Part shown: piece by piece, positions 7,604 through 16,525 of the stretch | Numbering within the stretch: the stretch's first letter is position 1 | How the letters are laid out: each line of letters starts with the position of its first letter | NCBI RefSeq assembly: GCF_002007115.1 | Contig: NZ_MVAD01000003.1 | Location: 1-64,000 of the forward strand | Length of the DNA: 64,000 nucleotides | From: Massilia sp. KIM | GTDB lineage: Bacteria > Pseudomonadota > Gammaproteobacteria > Burkholderiales > Burkholderiaceae_D | Direction of reading: 5' to 3' | Made by a program: the position numbers and the translations under genes | The notes under the pieces: model-generated | The model's input: the letters and a program-made list of their open reading frames with translations, nothing else | Told to the model about the DNA's origin: nothing | The model's database searches: none

Positions 7604-9100
7604 ATGACCGAACTCGAATTCAAATCGCTGGCCAACCAGGGCTACAACCGCATTCCGCTCATCGCCGAAGCCTTCGCCGACCTGGAAACCCCGCTCACGC
7701 TCTACCTCAAGCTGGCCCAGTCCCAGCACACCGGGAAGAACACCTTCCTGCTGGAGTCGGTCGTGGGCGGCGAGCGCTTCGGGCGCTACTCCTTCATCGG
7801 CCTGCCGGCCCACACCCTGGTGCGCAACAGCGGCAATCTCACCGAGGTCGTCAAGCACGGCGAGGTGATCGAGACCTTCGAGGGCAACCCGCTCGAATTC
7901 ATCGAGGCCTACCAGAAGCGTTTCCGGGTCGCCCTGCGCCCGGGCCTGCCGCGCTTCTGCGGCGGCCTCGCCGGCTACTTCGGCTACGACACGGTGCGCC
8001 ACATCGAGCACAAGCTGGCCCACAGCTGCCCGCGCGACGAGCTCGGCCTGCCGGACATCCAGCTCATGCTGACCGAGGAACTGGCGGTCATCGACAACCT
8101 GTCGGGCAAGCTCTACCTGATCGTGTACGCCGATCCGGCGCAGCCGGAAGCCTATGCCAGGACACGCCAGCGCCTGAAGGACCTGCGCATGATGCTGCGC
8201 CGTAGCGTGGACGCGCCGGTGACCTCGAGCTCGGTGCGTACCGAGGCGGTGCGCGAGTTCAGCAAGGAAGACTACCTGGCGGCGGTGGACCGGGCCCACG
8301 AATACGTGATGGCGGGCGACCTGATGCAGGTGCAGATCGGCCAGCGCATCCGCAAGCCTTACGTCGATTCGCCGCTGTCGCTGTACCGCTCGCTGCGTTC
8401 GCTGAATCCCTCGCCCTACATGTACTACTACAACTTCGGCGACATGCAGATCGTCGGCGCCTCGCCGGAGATTTTGGTGCGCAACGAAGCCCTGCCCGAC
8501 GGCGGCAAGAAGGTCACCCTGCGCCCGATCGCCGGCACCCGTCCGCGCGGCGCGACGCCCGAGCGCGACCTCGAACTGGCCCAGGAACTGCTGGCCGATC
8601 CGAAGGAAATCGCCGAGCACGTGATGCTGATCGACCTGGCGCGCAACGACATCGGCCGCATCGCCCAAACCGGCAGCGTCAAGGTGACCGACCGCATGGT
8701 GATCGAGAAGTATTCGCACGTGCAGCACATCGTGTCCAACGTCGAAGGACGGCTCAAGGACGGCATGTCGAACCTCGACGTGCTGCGCGCCACCTTCCCG
8801 GCCGGCACCCTGACCGGCGCGCCCAAGGTGCGCGCCATGGAAGTGATCGACGAGCTCGAGCCGGTCAAGCGCGGCATCTACGGCGGCGCCTGCGGCTACC
8901 TGTCCTTCGGCGGCGAGATGGACGTCGCGATCGCGATCCGCACCGGCGTGATCAAGGACGGCAACCTGTACGTGCAGGCCGCGGCCGGCATCGTGGCCGA
9001 CTCCATTCCCGAGATGGAATGGCAGGAAACCGAGAACAAGGCGCGCGCCGTGCTGCGCGCGGCCGAACAGGTGCAAGACGGCCTGGATGGGGAGTTCTGA
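7604..9100 (+). CDS. trpE: Anthranilate synthase component I
   Basis: A 498-aa protein. The N-terminal domain carries the LLES motif (residues 49-52) that binds feedback-inhibiting tryptophan. The C-terminal chorismate-binding domain has [10 protein letters not shown] and [20 protein letters not shown]. With TrpG it converts chorismate and glutamine to anthranilate, the first committed step of tryptophan synthesis. A GGAGAA ribosome site precedes the ATG. It lies immediately downstream of the trpL attenuator and 1 bp before trpG. Confidence 0.97.
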   Translation: MTELEFKSLANQGYNRIPLIAEAFADLETPLTLYLKLAQSQHTGKNTFLLESVVGGERFGRYSFIGLPAHTLVRNSGNLTEVVKHGEVIETFEGNPLEFIEAYQKRFRVALRPGLPRFCGGLAGYFGYDTVRHIEHKLAHSCPRDELGLPDIQLMLTEELAVIDNLSGKLYLIVYADPAQPEAYARTRQRLKDLRMMLRRSVDAPVTSSSVRTEAVREFSKEDYLAAVDRAHEYVMAGDLMQVQIGQRIRKPYVDSPLSLYRSLRSLNPSPYMYYYNFGDMQIVGASPEILVRNEALPDGGKKVTLRPIAGTRPRGATPERDLELAQELLADPKEIAEHVMLIDLARNDIGRIAQTGSVKVTDRMVIEKYSHVQHIVSNVEGRLKDGMSNLDVLRATFPAGTLTGAPKVRAMEVIDELEPVKRGIYGGACGYLSFGGEMDVAIAIRTGVIKDGNLYVQAAAGIVADSIPEMEWQETENKARAVLRAAEQVQDGLDGEF

Positions 9101-9101
9101 C

Positions 9102-9665
9102 ATGCTTCTGATGATCGACAATTACGATTCCTTCACCTACAACATCGTGCAGTATTTCGGCGAGCTGGGCGAAGACGTGCGCACCGTGCGCAACGACGAG
9201 ATCACGCTGGAAGAGATCGCGGCGCTCAATCCTGAGCGGATCTGCATTTCGCCGGGGCCGAAGGCGCCCAAGGATGCTGGCATTTCGCTGGACGTGCTGC
9301 GCGAATTCAAGGGCAAGCTGCCGATCCTGGGCGTGTGCCTGGGACACCAGGCGATCGGCGAGGCCTTCGGGGGCAAGGTGATCCGGGCCAAGCAGGTCAT
9401 GCACGGCAAGACCTCGCTGATCGCGCATACGGGCGAAGGCGTGTTCAAGGATCTGCCGACGCCGTTCACCGTGATCCGCTATCACTCGCTGGCGATCGAA
9501 CGGGCCTCGCTGCCGGACTGCCTGGAGGTGACGGCGTGGACGGACGATGGCGAGATCATGGGCGTGCGGCACAAGGACTACGACATCGAGGGGGTGCAGT
9601 TTCACCCTGAATCGATTTTGTCGGAGCATGGGCATACGCTGCTCAAGAATTTTCTCGCGCGGTAA
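9102..9665 (+). CDS. trpG: Anthranilate synthase component II (glutamine amidotransferase)
   Basis: A 187-aa class I glutamine amidotransferase. The nucleophile is Cys79 in [12 protein letters not shown], and His168 and Glu170 in VQFHPES complete the triad. It supplies ammonia from glutamine to TrpE. In related bacteria the same protein may also serve 4-amino-4-deoxychorismate synthase. The start is ATG 9102 ([14 protein letters not shown]), one base after the trpE stop and preceded by GGGGAG inside trpE. A 336-bp repeat-bearing gap then separates it from trpD. Confidence 0.96.
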   Translation: MLLMIDNYDSFTYNIVQYFGELGEDVRTVRNDEITLEEIAALNPERICISPGPKAPKDAGISLDVLREFKGKLPILGVCLGHQAIGEAFGGKVIRAKQVMHGKTSLIAHTGEGVFKDLPTPFTVIRYHSLAIERASLPDCLEVTAWTDDGEIMGVRHKDYDIEGVQFHPESILSEHGHTLLKNFLAR

Positions 9666-10001
9666 GCGCGTGGCCGTGCGCGCCGGCGTGCCGGCACGCG
9701 CATCTTCGCAACATACCTGCTCGCGCGCATGTGGCCCGCGGCCCAGGAACGTCATCCCGGCGCAGGCCGGGATCCAAGTGTGCTTGCACGGCCACCAGCG
9801 TGTGAGCCTGGTGGTACGCGACGAACTTGGATTCCGGCCTTCGCCGGAAGTCATTGCCGACAGTGTCGGGAATGACGTGCCAGAGCTGCGGGTCGAGATG
9901 ACGGCTGCGTCGATGCAGGCGATGCGCATATGACAAGCGACAAGCGATAAGCGACACGCGACAAGCGACAAGCAAACGTTCTCACACCTATTGGAACCGC
10001 C
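9666..10001. repeat. 336-bp non-coding insertion-like gap in the trp operon, with hairpins and heptamer repeats
   Basis: No credible gene is seen here. Three hairpins occur: CCCGGC/GCCGGG inside 9755-9771, TTCCGGC/GCCGGAA at 9832-9849, and a near-perfect palindrome from GTCATT to AATGAC at 9850-9876. The outer parts also pair (GATCCAAG near 9771 with CTTGGAT near 9826). A related TTCCGGC/GCCGGAA hairpin preceded by CTTGG occurs at 16613-16636, so this is a dispersed intergenic repeat. Next to trpD, 9933-9974 holds six imperfect tandem copies of the heptamer ACAAGCG. Confidence 0.75.
9933..9974. repeat. Six tandem heptamers (ACAAGCG-like)
   Basis: The copies read ACAAGCG, ACAAGCG, ATAAGCG, ACACGCG, ACAAGCG and ACAAGCA, ending 27 bp before the trpD start codon. 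This is a short tandem repeat of the kind that varies in copy number. It may change the spacing or folding of the trpD ribosome-binding region. Confidence 0.85.
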
Positions 10002-11039
10002 ATGCCGATCACCCCACAAGAAGCCCTGCTGCGCTGTATCGAACACCGCGAGATCTTCCACGACGAGATGCTGCACCTGTTCCGCCAGATCATGTCGGGC
10101 GAGATGTCCCCGACCATGGTCGCGGCCCTGACCATGGGTCTGCGCGTGAAGAAGGAAACCATCGGCGAGATCACCGCCGCCGCCCAGGTCATGCGCGAGT
10201 TCTCGACCAAGGTGCCGATGGCCGACACCACCAACCTGCTCGACATCGTCGGCACCGGCGGCGACGGCGCCAACACCTTCAATATCTCGAGCGCCGCGAT
10301 GTTCGTGGCCGCCGCCGCCGGCGCGCGCGTGGCCAAGCACGGCGGGCGCAGCGTGTCCTCGTCCTCCGGCAGCGCCGACGTCATCGAAGCCCTCGGCGCC
10401 CACATCGACCTGAAACCCGAGCAGATCGCCCAGTCCATCGCGCAGACCGGCATCGGCTTCATGTTCGCCCCTAACCACCACGCGGCCATGAAGTTCGCCG
10501 CCCCGGTGCGCCGTGAAATGGGCGTGCGCACCATCTTCAACATCCTCGGCCCGCTGACCAACCCGGCCGGCGCGCCCAATATCCTGATGGGCGTGTTCCA
10601 CCCCGACCTGGTCGGCATCCAGGTGCGCGTGCTGCAACGCCTCGGCGCCCAGCATGCGGTGGTGGTCTGGGGCCGCGATAACATGGACGAGGTCTCGCTC
10701 GGCGCCGGCACCCTGGTCGGCGAGCTGGTCGACGGCGAGATCCGCGAATACGAGATCCATCCGGAAGACTTCGGCCTGCAGATGATCTCCAGCCGCAACC
10801 TCAAGGTGGCGGACAAGATCGAATCCAAGGCGCGCGTGCTCGAAGCCCTGCGCGGCGAACCCGGCCCGGCCCACGACATCGTGGCCCTGAACGCCGGCAC
10901 CGCCCTGTACGCGGCCGGCGTGACCGCCTCGATCGAGGAAGGCCTGGCCAGGGCGCGCGCCACCATCGCTTCCGGCGCGGCGCTGGCCAAGCTCGAGCAG
11001 TTCGTGGCCGTGACCCGCCATCTGGGCGGGGTGGCCTGA
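10002..11039 (+). CDS. trpD: Anthranilate phosphoribosyltransferase
   Basis: A 345-aa protein of the usual length. It has the glycine-rich PRPP-binding motif [15 protein letters not shown], the [21 protein letters not shown] segment and [11 protein letters not shown], all typical of TrpD. It transfers phosphoribose from PRPP to anthranilate. Its TGA overlaps the ATG of the LysE-family gene by one base (TGATG). A 336-bp repeat region separates it from trpG, although the operon order suggests a single transcript. Confidence 0.97.
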   Translation: MPITPQEALLRCIEHREIFHDEMLHLFRQIMSGEMSPTMVAALTMGLRVKKETIGEITAAAQVMREFSTKVPMADTTNLLDIVGTGGDGANTFNISSAAMFVAAAAGARVAKHGGRSVSSSSGSADVIEALGAHIDLKPEQIAQSIAQTGIGFMFAPNHHAAMKFAAPVRREMGVRTIFNILGPLTNPAGAPNILMGVFHPDLVGIQVRVLQRLGAQHAVVVWGRDNMDEVSLGAGTLVGELVDGEIREYEIHPEDFGLQMISSRNLKVADKIESKARVLEALRGEPGPAHDIVALNAGTALYAAGVTASIEEGLARARATIASGAALAKLEQFVAVTRHLGGVA

Positions 11040-11677
11040 TGTTCGGCATCCAGGACCTCGGCGTCTTCATCGCCGCCGGCTTCATGCTCAACCTGATGCC
11101 GGGGCCGGACTCGCTCCTGATCATGACCCGCAGCGCGACCCAGGGCTGGCGCGCCGGCAGCGCCGCGGCGCTGGGCATCGGCGCCGGCACCTTCGTGCAC
11201 ATCTTCGCCGCCGCGCTCGGCCTGTCGGCCGTGCTCTCGACCTCGGCGACCGCCTTCACCGTGGTCAAGCTGATCGGCGCGGCCTACATCCTGTGGATGG
11301 CGGTCGGCCTGCTGCGCAGCAAGCGCCGCGAGCAGACGCCGGCGGCGGCGCCCGCGCTGCCGGCCCTGCCCTACCGGAAGATCTTCGCCCAGGGCTTCCT
11401 GACCAATGTGCTGAACCCCAAGGTGGCGCTGTTCTTCCTCGCCTTCGTGCCCCAGTTCATCGGCGCCGACGCACCGAACAAGGCGCTCGCCTTCATCGTC
11501 CTGGGCTGCATCTTCAACATCAACGGCATGCTGTACTGCCACCTGCTGGCCCTGTTCACCGCCCAGGCCAGTGCGCGCCTGAAGCTGCCGGCCGGCGCCA
11601 GCCTTTGGCTCAACCGCGCCACCGGCGGCCTGTTCGTCTGGCTCGGCGTCAAGCTGGCCCTGGCCAAGCAATCCTGA
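11039..11677 (+). CDS. LysE/RhtB family amino-acid exporter inside the trp operon
   Basis: A 212-aa membrane protein with about six membrane segments. It has the family signature near its start ([22 protein letters not shown]) and the [21 protein letters not shown] segment. LysE/RhtB proteins export amino acids and related compounds by proton antiport. It is embedded between trpD (1-bp overlap) and trpC (8-bp gap), so it must be co-expressed with tryptophan synthesis. Export of tryptophan, anthranilate or another indolic intermediate is a reasonable inference from context but cannot be read from the sequence. Confidence 0.9.
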   Translation: MFGIQDLGVFIAAGFMLNLMPGPDSLLIMTRSATQGWRAGSAAALGIGAGTFVHIFAAALGLSAVLSTSATAFTVVKLIGAAYILWMAVGLLRSKRREQTPAAAPALPALPYRKIFAQGFLTNVLNPKVALFFLAFVPQFIGADAPNKALAFIVLGCIFNINGMLYCHLLALFTAQASARLKLPAGASLWLNRATGGLFVWLGVKLALAKQS

Positions 11678-11685
11678 GAGTTTCC

Positions 11686-12486
11686 ATGTCTGATATCCTG
11701 AACAAGATCCTGGCCGTGAAGGCCGACGAAGTGGCCGCCGCCAAGAAGCAGCGCGACCTGCACAGCCTGCGCCGCGAGGCCGAGAGCGACCTGGAAGCGC
11801 GCCGCGCCATCCGCGGTTTCGAGGCCGCCCTGCGCGCAAAAATCGCGGCCGGCCAGGCCGGCGTGATCGCCGAGGTGAAGAAGGCCTCTCCCTCCAAGGG
11901 GGTGCTGCGCGCCGACTTCCAGCCGGCCGCCATCGCCGACAGCTATGCCGCCCATGGCGCGGCCTGCCTGTCGGTGCTGACGGATGTACAATTCTTCCAG
12001 GGGGCTCCCGATTACCTGCGCCAGGCGCGCGCCGCCTGCACCCTTCCGGTGCTGCGCAAGGACTTCATGATCGACCTGTACCAGGTGTACGAGGCGCGCG
12101 CCATGGGCGCCGATGCGATCCTCCTGATCGTCTCGGCCCTGGACCACGGCCTGATGGCGGAACTGGAAGCCTGCGCCCTGGAGCTGGGCATGGACGTGCT
12201 GGTGGAAGTGCACGACGGCGAGGAACTGGACGCGGCGCTCAGGCTGCGCACGCCGCTGGTCGGCATCAACAACCGCAACCTGCGCACCTTCGAGGTGACG
12301 CTGGACACCACGCTCGGCCTGCTGGAGCGCATCCCGCAAGAGCGCCTGGTGGTGACCGAGTCCGGCATCCTGGCGCCGGGCGACGTGGCGCGCATGCGTG
12401 CGGCCAACGTGCACGCCTTCCTGGTCGGCGAAGCCTTCATGCGCGCCGAGAACCCGGGACGCGAGCTGGAACGACTGTTCGCCTAG
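11686..12486 (+). CDS. trpC: Indole-3-glycerol phosphate synthase
   Basis: A 266-aa TIM-barrel protein. The motif [16 protein letters not shown], then [31 protein letters not shown] and TESGI carry the catalytic Lys, Glu and Asn residues of the family. It closes the indole ring from CdRP. No TrpF is fused to it, unlike the E. coli enzyme. The start at 11686 gives the standard MSDIL-type N terminus and follows a GAGAG site. A hairpin (CATCCGG/CCGGATG, 12501-12518) lies 15 bp after the stop. Confidence 0.96.
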   Translation: MSDILNKILAVKADEVAAAKKQRDLHSLRREAESDLEARRAIRGFEAALRAKIAAGQAGVIAEVKKASPSKGVLRADFQPAAIADSYAAHGAACLSVLTDVQFFQGAPDYLRQARAACTLPVLRKDFMIDLYQVYEARAMGADAILLIVSALDHGLMAELEACALELGMDVLVEVHDGEELDAALRLRTPLVGINNRNLRTFEVTLDTTLGLLERIPQERLVVTESGILAPGDVARMRAANVHAFLVGEAFMRAENPGRELERLFA

Positions 12487-12500
12487 ACCGCGGGCGACGG

Positions 12501-12518
12501 CATCCGGAACTCCGGATG
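12501..12518 (+). terminator. Weak hairpin after trpC
   Basis: CATCCGG and CCGGATG form a perfect 7-bp stem around the loop AACT. No T-run follows, so if it acts as a terminator it is not a canonical rho-independent one. Confidence 0.35.
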
Positions 12519-12579
12519 AGCAATGCGGTCGAAGAATCACGCCACTACGGCGTGCCCTGCGACCTTTTGTTCATCCGCC

Positions 12580-13071
12580 ATGAAGAACATACACCGCAGC
12601 ACCCTCCCCGCCTTCCTGGCCGCCGCACTGCTGGCCGCCTGCGGCAGTCCGCCGCCCACGAAGGACGATCGCACCAAGGACGTGGCCATCGAGGTCAAGA
12701 CCGCCCCGACGCCCGCTCCCGTTCCGCCACCCTCGTTCACGCTCGAGGCATACAAGGCCGAGGTGGCGCGCCACATCATGCGAAGTCATCCCGATCGCGT
12801 GTACGTGGGGCGGCTGCCGCCCATGCTGCCTGCGGTGGTGGTCCTGAACATCACGGTGGACCGGGACGGCAGGGTGCAGGACGTGCAGGTGCAGCGCTCG
12901 CGCGACCGGGCGGCCTCGCACCTGGCGCTCGACACGGTGAGGCGCAGCGGTCCCCTGCCAAAGCCGGAAGGGCTGGTCGACCAGCATCCGTTCGCGGTGA
13001 CCTTCTCCGAAACCTTCCTGTTCGCCGAGCCCCAGCGCTTCCAGATCCGGACGCTGGCCGAAGCGCAGTAG
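12580..13071 (+). CDS. TonB C-terminal-domain-like lipoprotein
   Basis: A 163-aa protein. The signal peptide ends in a lipobox (LLAAC, then GSPPP). A Pro-rich linker follows, then a compact domain (VVVLNITVDRDGRVQDVQVQ, TVRRSGPLPKPEG, VTFSETFLF) that resembles the TonB/TolA C-terminal fold. As a lipoprotein without the N-terminal TonB helix it is unlikely to transduce energy itself; it may be a periplasmic partner. The start is ATG 12580, the only one that gives the lipobox. No close ribosome site is seen. Confidence 0.7.
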   Translation: MKNIHRSTLPAFLAAALLAACGSPPPTKDDRTKDVAIEVKTAPTPAPVPPPSFTLEAYKAEVARHIMRSHPDRVYVGRLPPMLPAVVVLNITVDRDGRVQDVQVQRSRDRAASHLALDTVRRSGPLPKPEGLVDQHPFAVTFSETFLFAEPQRFQIRTLAEAQ

Positions 13072-13084
13072 ACGCCGGCCTGGG

Positions 13085-13202
13085 GCTCAGTGGTGGCTGC
13101 CGATCACCGGCCGATGGGCGGCATCCGCTTGCGCCGGCATGGCGCTCAGTGGTGGCTGCCGATTGCCGGCCGATGGGCTGCATCCGCTTGCGCCGGCATG
13201 GC
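13085..13202. repeat. 59-bp tandem duplication covering the 3' end of the MerC-like gene
   Basis: 13085-13143 and 13144-13202 are two adjacent 59-bp copies differing at about three positions. The right copy contains the last codons and stop of the MerC-like gene. The left copy lies beyond that stop and repeats the same 3' end. This looks like a recent slippage or unequal-crossover duplication. Confidence 0.9.
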
Positions 13203-13577
13203 GCAGCGGGCGCAGAAGCGGCGGTTGCGGATGTGGGCGCAGAGCAGCAGGATGCCGCTCAGGACGGCGCCGGCGGTTTCGGCCTGTTCCCCATAGACGG
13301 GGCTGAGGAAGAAGATGGCGGCCAGGAAGCTGGCCAGCCCCAGTACGCCCAGCGCCAGCACGGCGCGGTCGCGGTGGCGCAGGTAGCCGGGCAGCAGGGA
13401 CAGCAGGACCGGGATGCTGATCGCGGCGAGCAGGCTGTTATGGAAAGTGTCGTGCTCGTGCGCCAGGCCGAGCATCGGGAAGGCGGCCATCAGGAGGGGC
13501 GTGGCGAGGCAGTGCACCAGGCAGAGGGCGGATGCCGTCATGCCGGCGTAGTCGCCGAGTCTGATCAAGCGTTTCAT
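13146..13577 (-). CDS. MerC-domain membrane protein
   Basis: A 143-aa protein with four predicted membrane helices. The MerC signature CLVHCLATPLLMAAFP lies near residue 17, with paired cysteines in helix 1, and a second CARC pair near the end is followed by a His-containing tail. MerC proteins carry mercuric or other soft metal ions across the inner membrane. There are no other mer genes here, and the neighbours are a zinc-type TonB receptor and a Zur regulator, so a role in zinc or another metal is more likely. Start 13577 follows a GGAGAGG ribosome site. The gene's 3' end has been tandemly duplicated. Confidence 0.8.
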   Translation of the reverse strand: MKRLIRLGDYAGMTASALCLVHCLATPLLMAAFPMLGLAHEHDTFHNSLLAAISIPVLLSLLPGYLRHRDRAVLALGVLGLASFLAAIFFLSPVYGEQAETAGAVLSGILLLCAHIRNRRFCARCAMPAQADAAHRPAIGSHH

Positions 13578-13711
13578 ATGCCTCTCCGTTTGAAAAAAAT
13601 CGATGCCGGCATCGATGTGCCGGCGGATCATGTGCGCTTGCATGGTTCACGCGCATTCGGGCCTGTCATGCAAGGCGTGCAGCGCCAGCAAGTTCCGGCT
13701 TACCCGGCGCG

Positions 13712-13735
13712 TCGGTCCCACGTGGGTGGGACCGA
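13712..13735 (-). terminator. Hairpin after the TonB receptor gene
   Basis: TCGGTCCCA (13712-13720) and TGGGACCGA (13727-13735) form a perfect 9-bp stem with a 6-nt loop. It lies 41 bp past the receptor's stop codon on the minus strand. There is no clear T-run, so it is a probable transcript end or stabilising hairpin. Confidence 0.55.
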
Positions 13736-13776
13736 TATGCCGAACAGGGAGTCCGGGCTTGCGGGCGCAGCGCCGC

Positions 13777-15876
13777 TCAGAAGATCAGCCGCAGGCCCAC
13801 CGTCAGGTTGCGCCCGGTCAGCGGCGCCACTTCCTTGATGAACGAGGTGTGGCTGTAGGCCAGCTCGTTGGTCACGTTGTTCACCCGCGCATAGAACTGC
13901 GCCGGCACCCCGCCGATGCGGGTGGTGTAGTGGGTACCCAGGTTGAGCATGTTGTAGCCGGCCGTCGGCGTCTCGAAATCCGCCACCTTGTCCTGCTTGC
14001 TCACGCGGTAGAACTCCACCAGTCCATGCCAGTGGTTCCACTCGGTGTCGAGCTTGACGCCGAAGCGATGCGCCGGGATGCGCGGGAGGTTGCGGCTGCC
14101 GGGGCCATCCTCGAACTTGGCGCGGACGTAATCGCCAAACACCGTGCCCTCGAACATCGGCGAGAACTTGTGGCGCAGCTCCCCTTCCAGGCCGGTGAAG
14201 GTCGCGTCGCGCTGGGCATACTGGATCAGCTGGAAGCCTTCGTGATCGTCCAGGGTGCTGGCGTAGATGTAATCGTCGACCCGGTTGCGGAAGGCGCTCA
14301 GCGAGAAGGTGGTGTCTCCTTCAAACTTGCGCAGGGTCAGGTCGATGTTGTTCGAGGTTTCCTTTTTCAGGTCCTGGTTGCCGACCTCGTAGGTGCTGGT
14401 CGCCAGGTGCACGCCGTCCGCGTACAGCTCTTCGGCGGTCGGCAGGCGGTGGCTGCGCGACAGCGAGGCGCGCAGCGAATAGCTCGGGCTGAAGCGCCAT
14501 ACTGCGCCGACCGAGACCGAGGTGCCCTTGGCGTCGTTGTCGCGCAGGTCTGCGCTGTCGACGTCGATGTCCTGCCATTCGTGGCGGGCGGCCGCCTCGA
14601 AGCGCCAGTCCTGCAGCTTGTATTCCTCGGTGATGAACACCGCATGCTTCTTGGTGACGCTCGACGGCACGTAGGCCTCGTCGCCCAGCGCGGAGAAATC
14701 GCGGCGGGTGGTCTGGGCGCCGATCACGCCGCGCCAGCCGGCCAGCGGCGCATGCACCACCTCGAAGCGGGCGTCGTGGCCCTTGTTCTTGAACGAGGTC
14801 GCGACCTGGCCTTCTTCGAGCTCGTCGTGCTGGTAGTCGGTGAAGGAGGCGCGCAGGCGCACTTTCTCGACGCCGGCCACCGGGTTGCGGTATTCGCCGC
14901 GCACGTCCCAGCGCTCGCTGTCCAGCCTCACGATCGGCACTTCCTCCGCGCCGTGTTCGTGATCGTGGTCGTGCTCCTCGCCCTCCTCGCCTTCGTGCTC
15001 GTCGTGGCCGCCGCAATGCAGGTGGTCGCCGTGCGGGTGGCAGCTCTCGAATTCGTGGCCGTGGCCCGGAATGCCGTACTCGGTCTTCTCCTTGGTGTAG
15101 GACGCGCCCAGGTAGCCGCGCTCGCCGATCCAGGACAGGCCCACGGTGCCGGTCTCGGTGTTCTTGAAGCTGCCGTTGACGCGGCGGCCCTCCGACCAGC
15201 CGCTGCCGACGCGGTAGGGATCGGCGTCGCGCTTGACGCCTTCCAGGTGCACGGCGAGGTTCTTGCCGATGCCGCTGGTCAGCTCGAAGGCGCCGGTGCG
15301 CTCGTGCGCCGCCGAGTTGCCGCGCACTTCTGCGCTGCCTTCCACCGCCTTCTGCGGCATCACGGTCGGGATCTTGCGATCCAGGATGTTCACCACGCCG
15401 CCCACCGCGCCGCCGCCATAGGCCAGGGCCGAGGGGCCGCGCAGCACTTCGATGCGCTCGGCCAGCACCGGCTCGAAGGCGATCGCGTGGTCGGGGCTGA
15501 TGGTCGAGGCGTCCTGCACTTCGGCGCCGTCCGACAGGATCTTCACGCGCGGGCCGTCCATGCCGCGGATAACCGGACGGCTGGCGCCGGCGCCGAAGTG
15601 GCTGGAGGTGATGCCGGGCTGGTTGGCCAGGGTCTCGCCCAGGGTCGATTCGCGGGCGCGCACCAGTTCGCCGCCGCCGAGCGAAGTCACCGGGGTGATC
15701 ATGTCGTCATGCACCACGCCCAGCGCGCTGGCCGAGACCACCACGGTGGGCACGCTGTCCGGATCGCCCTGCAGGCGGCTCTGGGTTGACTGCTGGGCAT
15801 GGACTGCCAGGGGGTGGCCGAAGGCCAGCATGAGCGCAAGGGTGAGCGGCGTACGCTTGCAGGTGAGGACGGGCAT
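13777..15876 (-). CDS. TonB-dependent outer-membrane receptor, ZnuD-like (zinc)
   Basis: A 699-aa protein. After a signal peptide comes the plug domain (VVVSASALGVVHDDM, then IRGMDGPRVKILSDGAEVQDAS and PSALAYGGGAVGGVVNILD), then a 22-strand-type barrel ending in LTVGLRLIF with a terminal aromatic residue. An extracellular loop at about residues 270-312 is packed with His, Glu and Asp plus two Cys, a metal-catching loop like that of the zinc receptor ZnuD. Two Fur/Zur-type operators lie 91-137 bp upstream, next to a divergent Zur-like regulator gene. Together these point to zinc uptake under Zur control, though nickel or cobalt cannot be excluded. Confidence 0.88.
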   Translation of the reverse strand: MPVLTCKRTPLTLALMLAFGHPLAVHAQQSTQSRLQGDPDSVPTVVVSASALGVVHDDMITPVTSLGGGELVRARESTLGETLANQPGITSSHFGAGASRPVIRGMDGPRVKILSDGAEVQDASTISPDHAIAFEPVLAERIEVLRGPSALAYGGGAVGGVVNILDRKIPTVMPQKAVEGSAEVRGNSAAHERTGAFELTSGIGKNLAVHLEGVKRDADPYRVGSGWSEGRRVNGSFKNTETGTVGLSWIGERGYLGASYTKEKTEYGIPGHGHEFESCHPHGDHLHCGGHDEHEGEEGEEHDHDHEHGAEEVPIVRLDSERWDVRGEYRNPVAGVEKVRLRASFTDYQHDELEEGQVATSFKNKGHDARFEVVHAPLAGWRGVIGAQTTRRDFSALGDEAYVPSSVTKKHAVFITEEYKLQDWRFEAAARHEWQDIDVDSADLRDNDAKGTSVSVGAVWRFSPSYSLRASLSRSHRLPTAEELYADGVHLATSTYEVGNQDLKKETSNNIDLTLRKFEGDTTFSLSAFRNRVDDYIYASTLDDHEGFQLIQYAQRDATFTGLEGELRHKFSPMFEGTVFGDYVRAKFEDGPGSRNLPRIPAHRFGVKLDTEWNHWHGLVEFYRVSKQDKVADFETPTAGYNMLNLGTHYTTRIGGVPAQFYARVNNVTNELAYSHTSFIKEVAPLTGRNLTVGLRLIF

Positions 15877-15966
15877 GGCATTTCCTTACTAATAAGAAGG
15901 ACCTCCGGCTCGGCCCGTTACGGGAGGGCGGCCGGCGGTTTGGTGTATCATCCTGGTCGATGAATA

Positions 15967-15984
15967 ATGATAAGTCATTATCAT
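15967..15984. promoter_or_regulatory. Fur/Zur-type operator 1
   Basis: ATGATAA and TTATCAT form a perfect inverted repeat with a 4-bp centre (GTCA), matching the Fur-family operator pattern. It lies between the divergent receptor and zur genes. Its centre is 27 bp from that of the second site. Confidence 0.85.
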
Positions 15985-15991
15985 CAGGCGC

Positions 15992-16013
15992 TAATGATAA
16001 GCCATTATCATTA
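15992..16013. promoter_or_regulatory. Fur/Zur-type operator 2
   Basis: TAATGATAA and TTATCATTA form a perfect 9-bp inverted repeat around GCCA. Metal-loaded regulator bound here and at the neighbouring site would repress the receptor gene and probably zur itself. Confidence 0.87.
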
Positions 16014-16050
16014 AGGATTCAAGTCCGGGATCGCCTTTTATTTTCCGATT

Positions 16051-16086
16051 ATTGGCCCGCTCATTGGCCCGCTCATTGGCCCGATG
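16051..16086. repeat. Three tandem 12-bp repeats upstream of zur
   Basis: ATTGGCCCGCTC is repeated three times (16051, 16063, 16075; the last copy ends in ATG). It ends 25 bp before the zur start codon, within the likely mRNA leader. Copy-number change would alter the leader without touching the operators. Confidence 0.9.
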
Positions 16087-16111
16087 GCCGCCTTCGGGTA
16101 TGCTTCCGCCT

Positions 16112-16495
16112 ATGCAACGTAATACACGCCAGAAAACTGCCATCCTGCATGCGATCGAGCATGCGCGCCGCCCGCTCTCCCCGCAGGAAGTGCTGGCCGA
16201 GGCCAGCCAGCAGGTGAGCCAGCTCGGCATGGCCACCGTGTACCGTAACCTGAAGTCGCTGGTGGACGACGGCGCCCTGAAGATGGTCACCCTGCCGGGC
16301 GAAGGCGCTCGCTACGAGTCGACCAGCGCGGCCGACCACCATCACCACCATTTCCAGTGCACGCAATGCCAGCGCGTGTTCGACGTGCACGCCTGCCCGG
16401 GCGACATCGACCACATGGCCCCCAAGGGCTTCAGTGTCGAGCGCCACGAACTGACCCTCTACGGCCGCTGCGCCGACTGTCTCAAGTCGTCGTGA
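16112..16495 (+). CDS. zur: Fur-family transcriptional repressor, Zur-like
   Basis: A 127-aa protein: a winged helix (LSPQEVLAEA, LGMATVYRNLKSLVDDGAL) followed by the dimer domain. The His-rich HHHHHFQC sensor region and CTQC/CADC pairs hold structural zinc. It is divergent from the ZnuD-like receptor, with two Fur-family operators between them, so a zinc regulator (Zur) is the best reading. Fur or PerR-type specificity cannot be excluded from sequence alone. Start ATG 16112 matches family length; an in-frame ATG at 16100 would add four residues. Confidence 0.82.
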   Translation: MQRNTRQKTAILHAIEHARRPLSPQEVLAEASQQVSQLGMATVYRNLKSLVDDGALKMVTLPGEGARYESTSAADHHHHHFQCTQCQRVFDVHACPGDIDHMAPKGFSVERHELTLYGRCADCLKSS

Positions 16496-16525
16496 GGCCC
16501 CCAAGAGTTTCCCCCGCCCTGATAT

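Noticed and set aside
9933..9974. Heptamer array as a CRISPR or replication iteron array.
   Set aside because: Units are contiguous with no spacers, too short for CRISPR, and no cas, rep or dnaA-box context is present.
13146..13577. MerC-like gene as part of a mercury-resistance operon.
   Set aside because: No merR, merT, merP or merA is nearby; the neighbours are zinc-type receptor and regulator genes.
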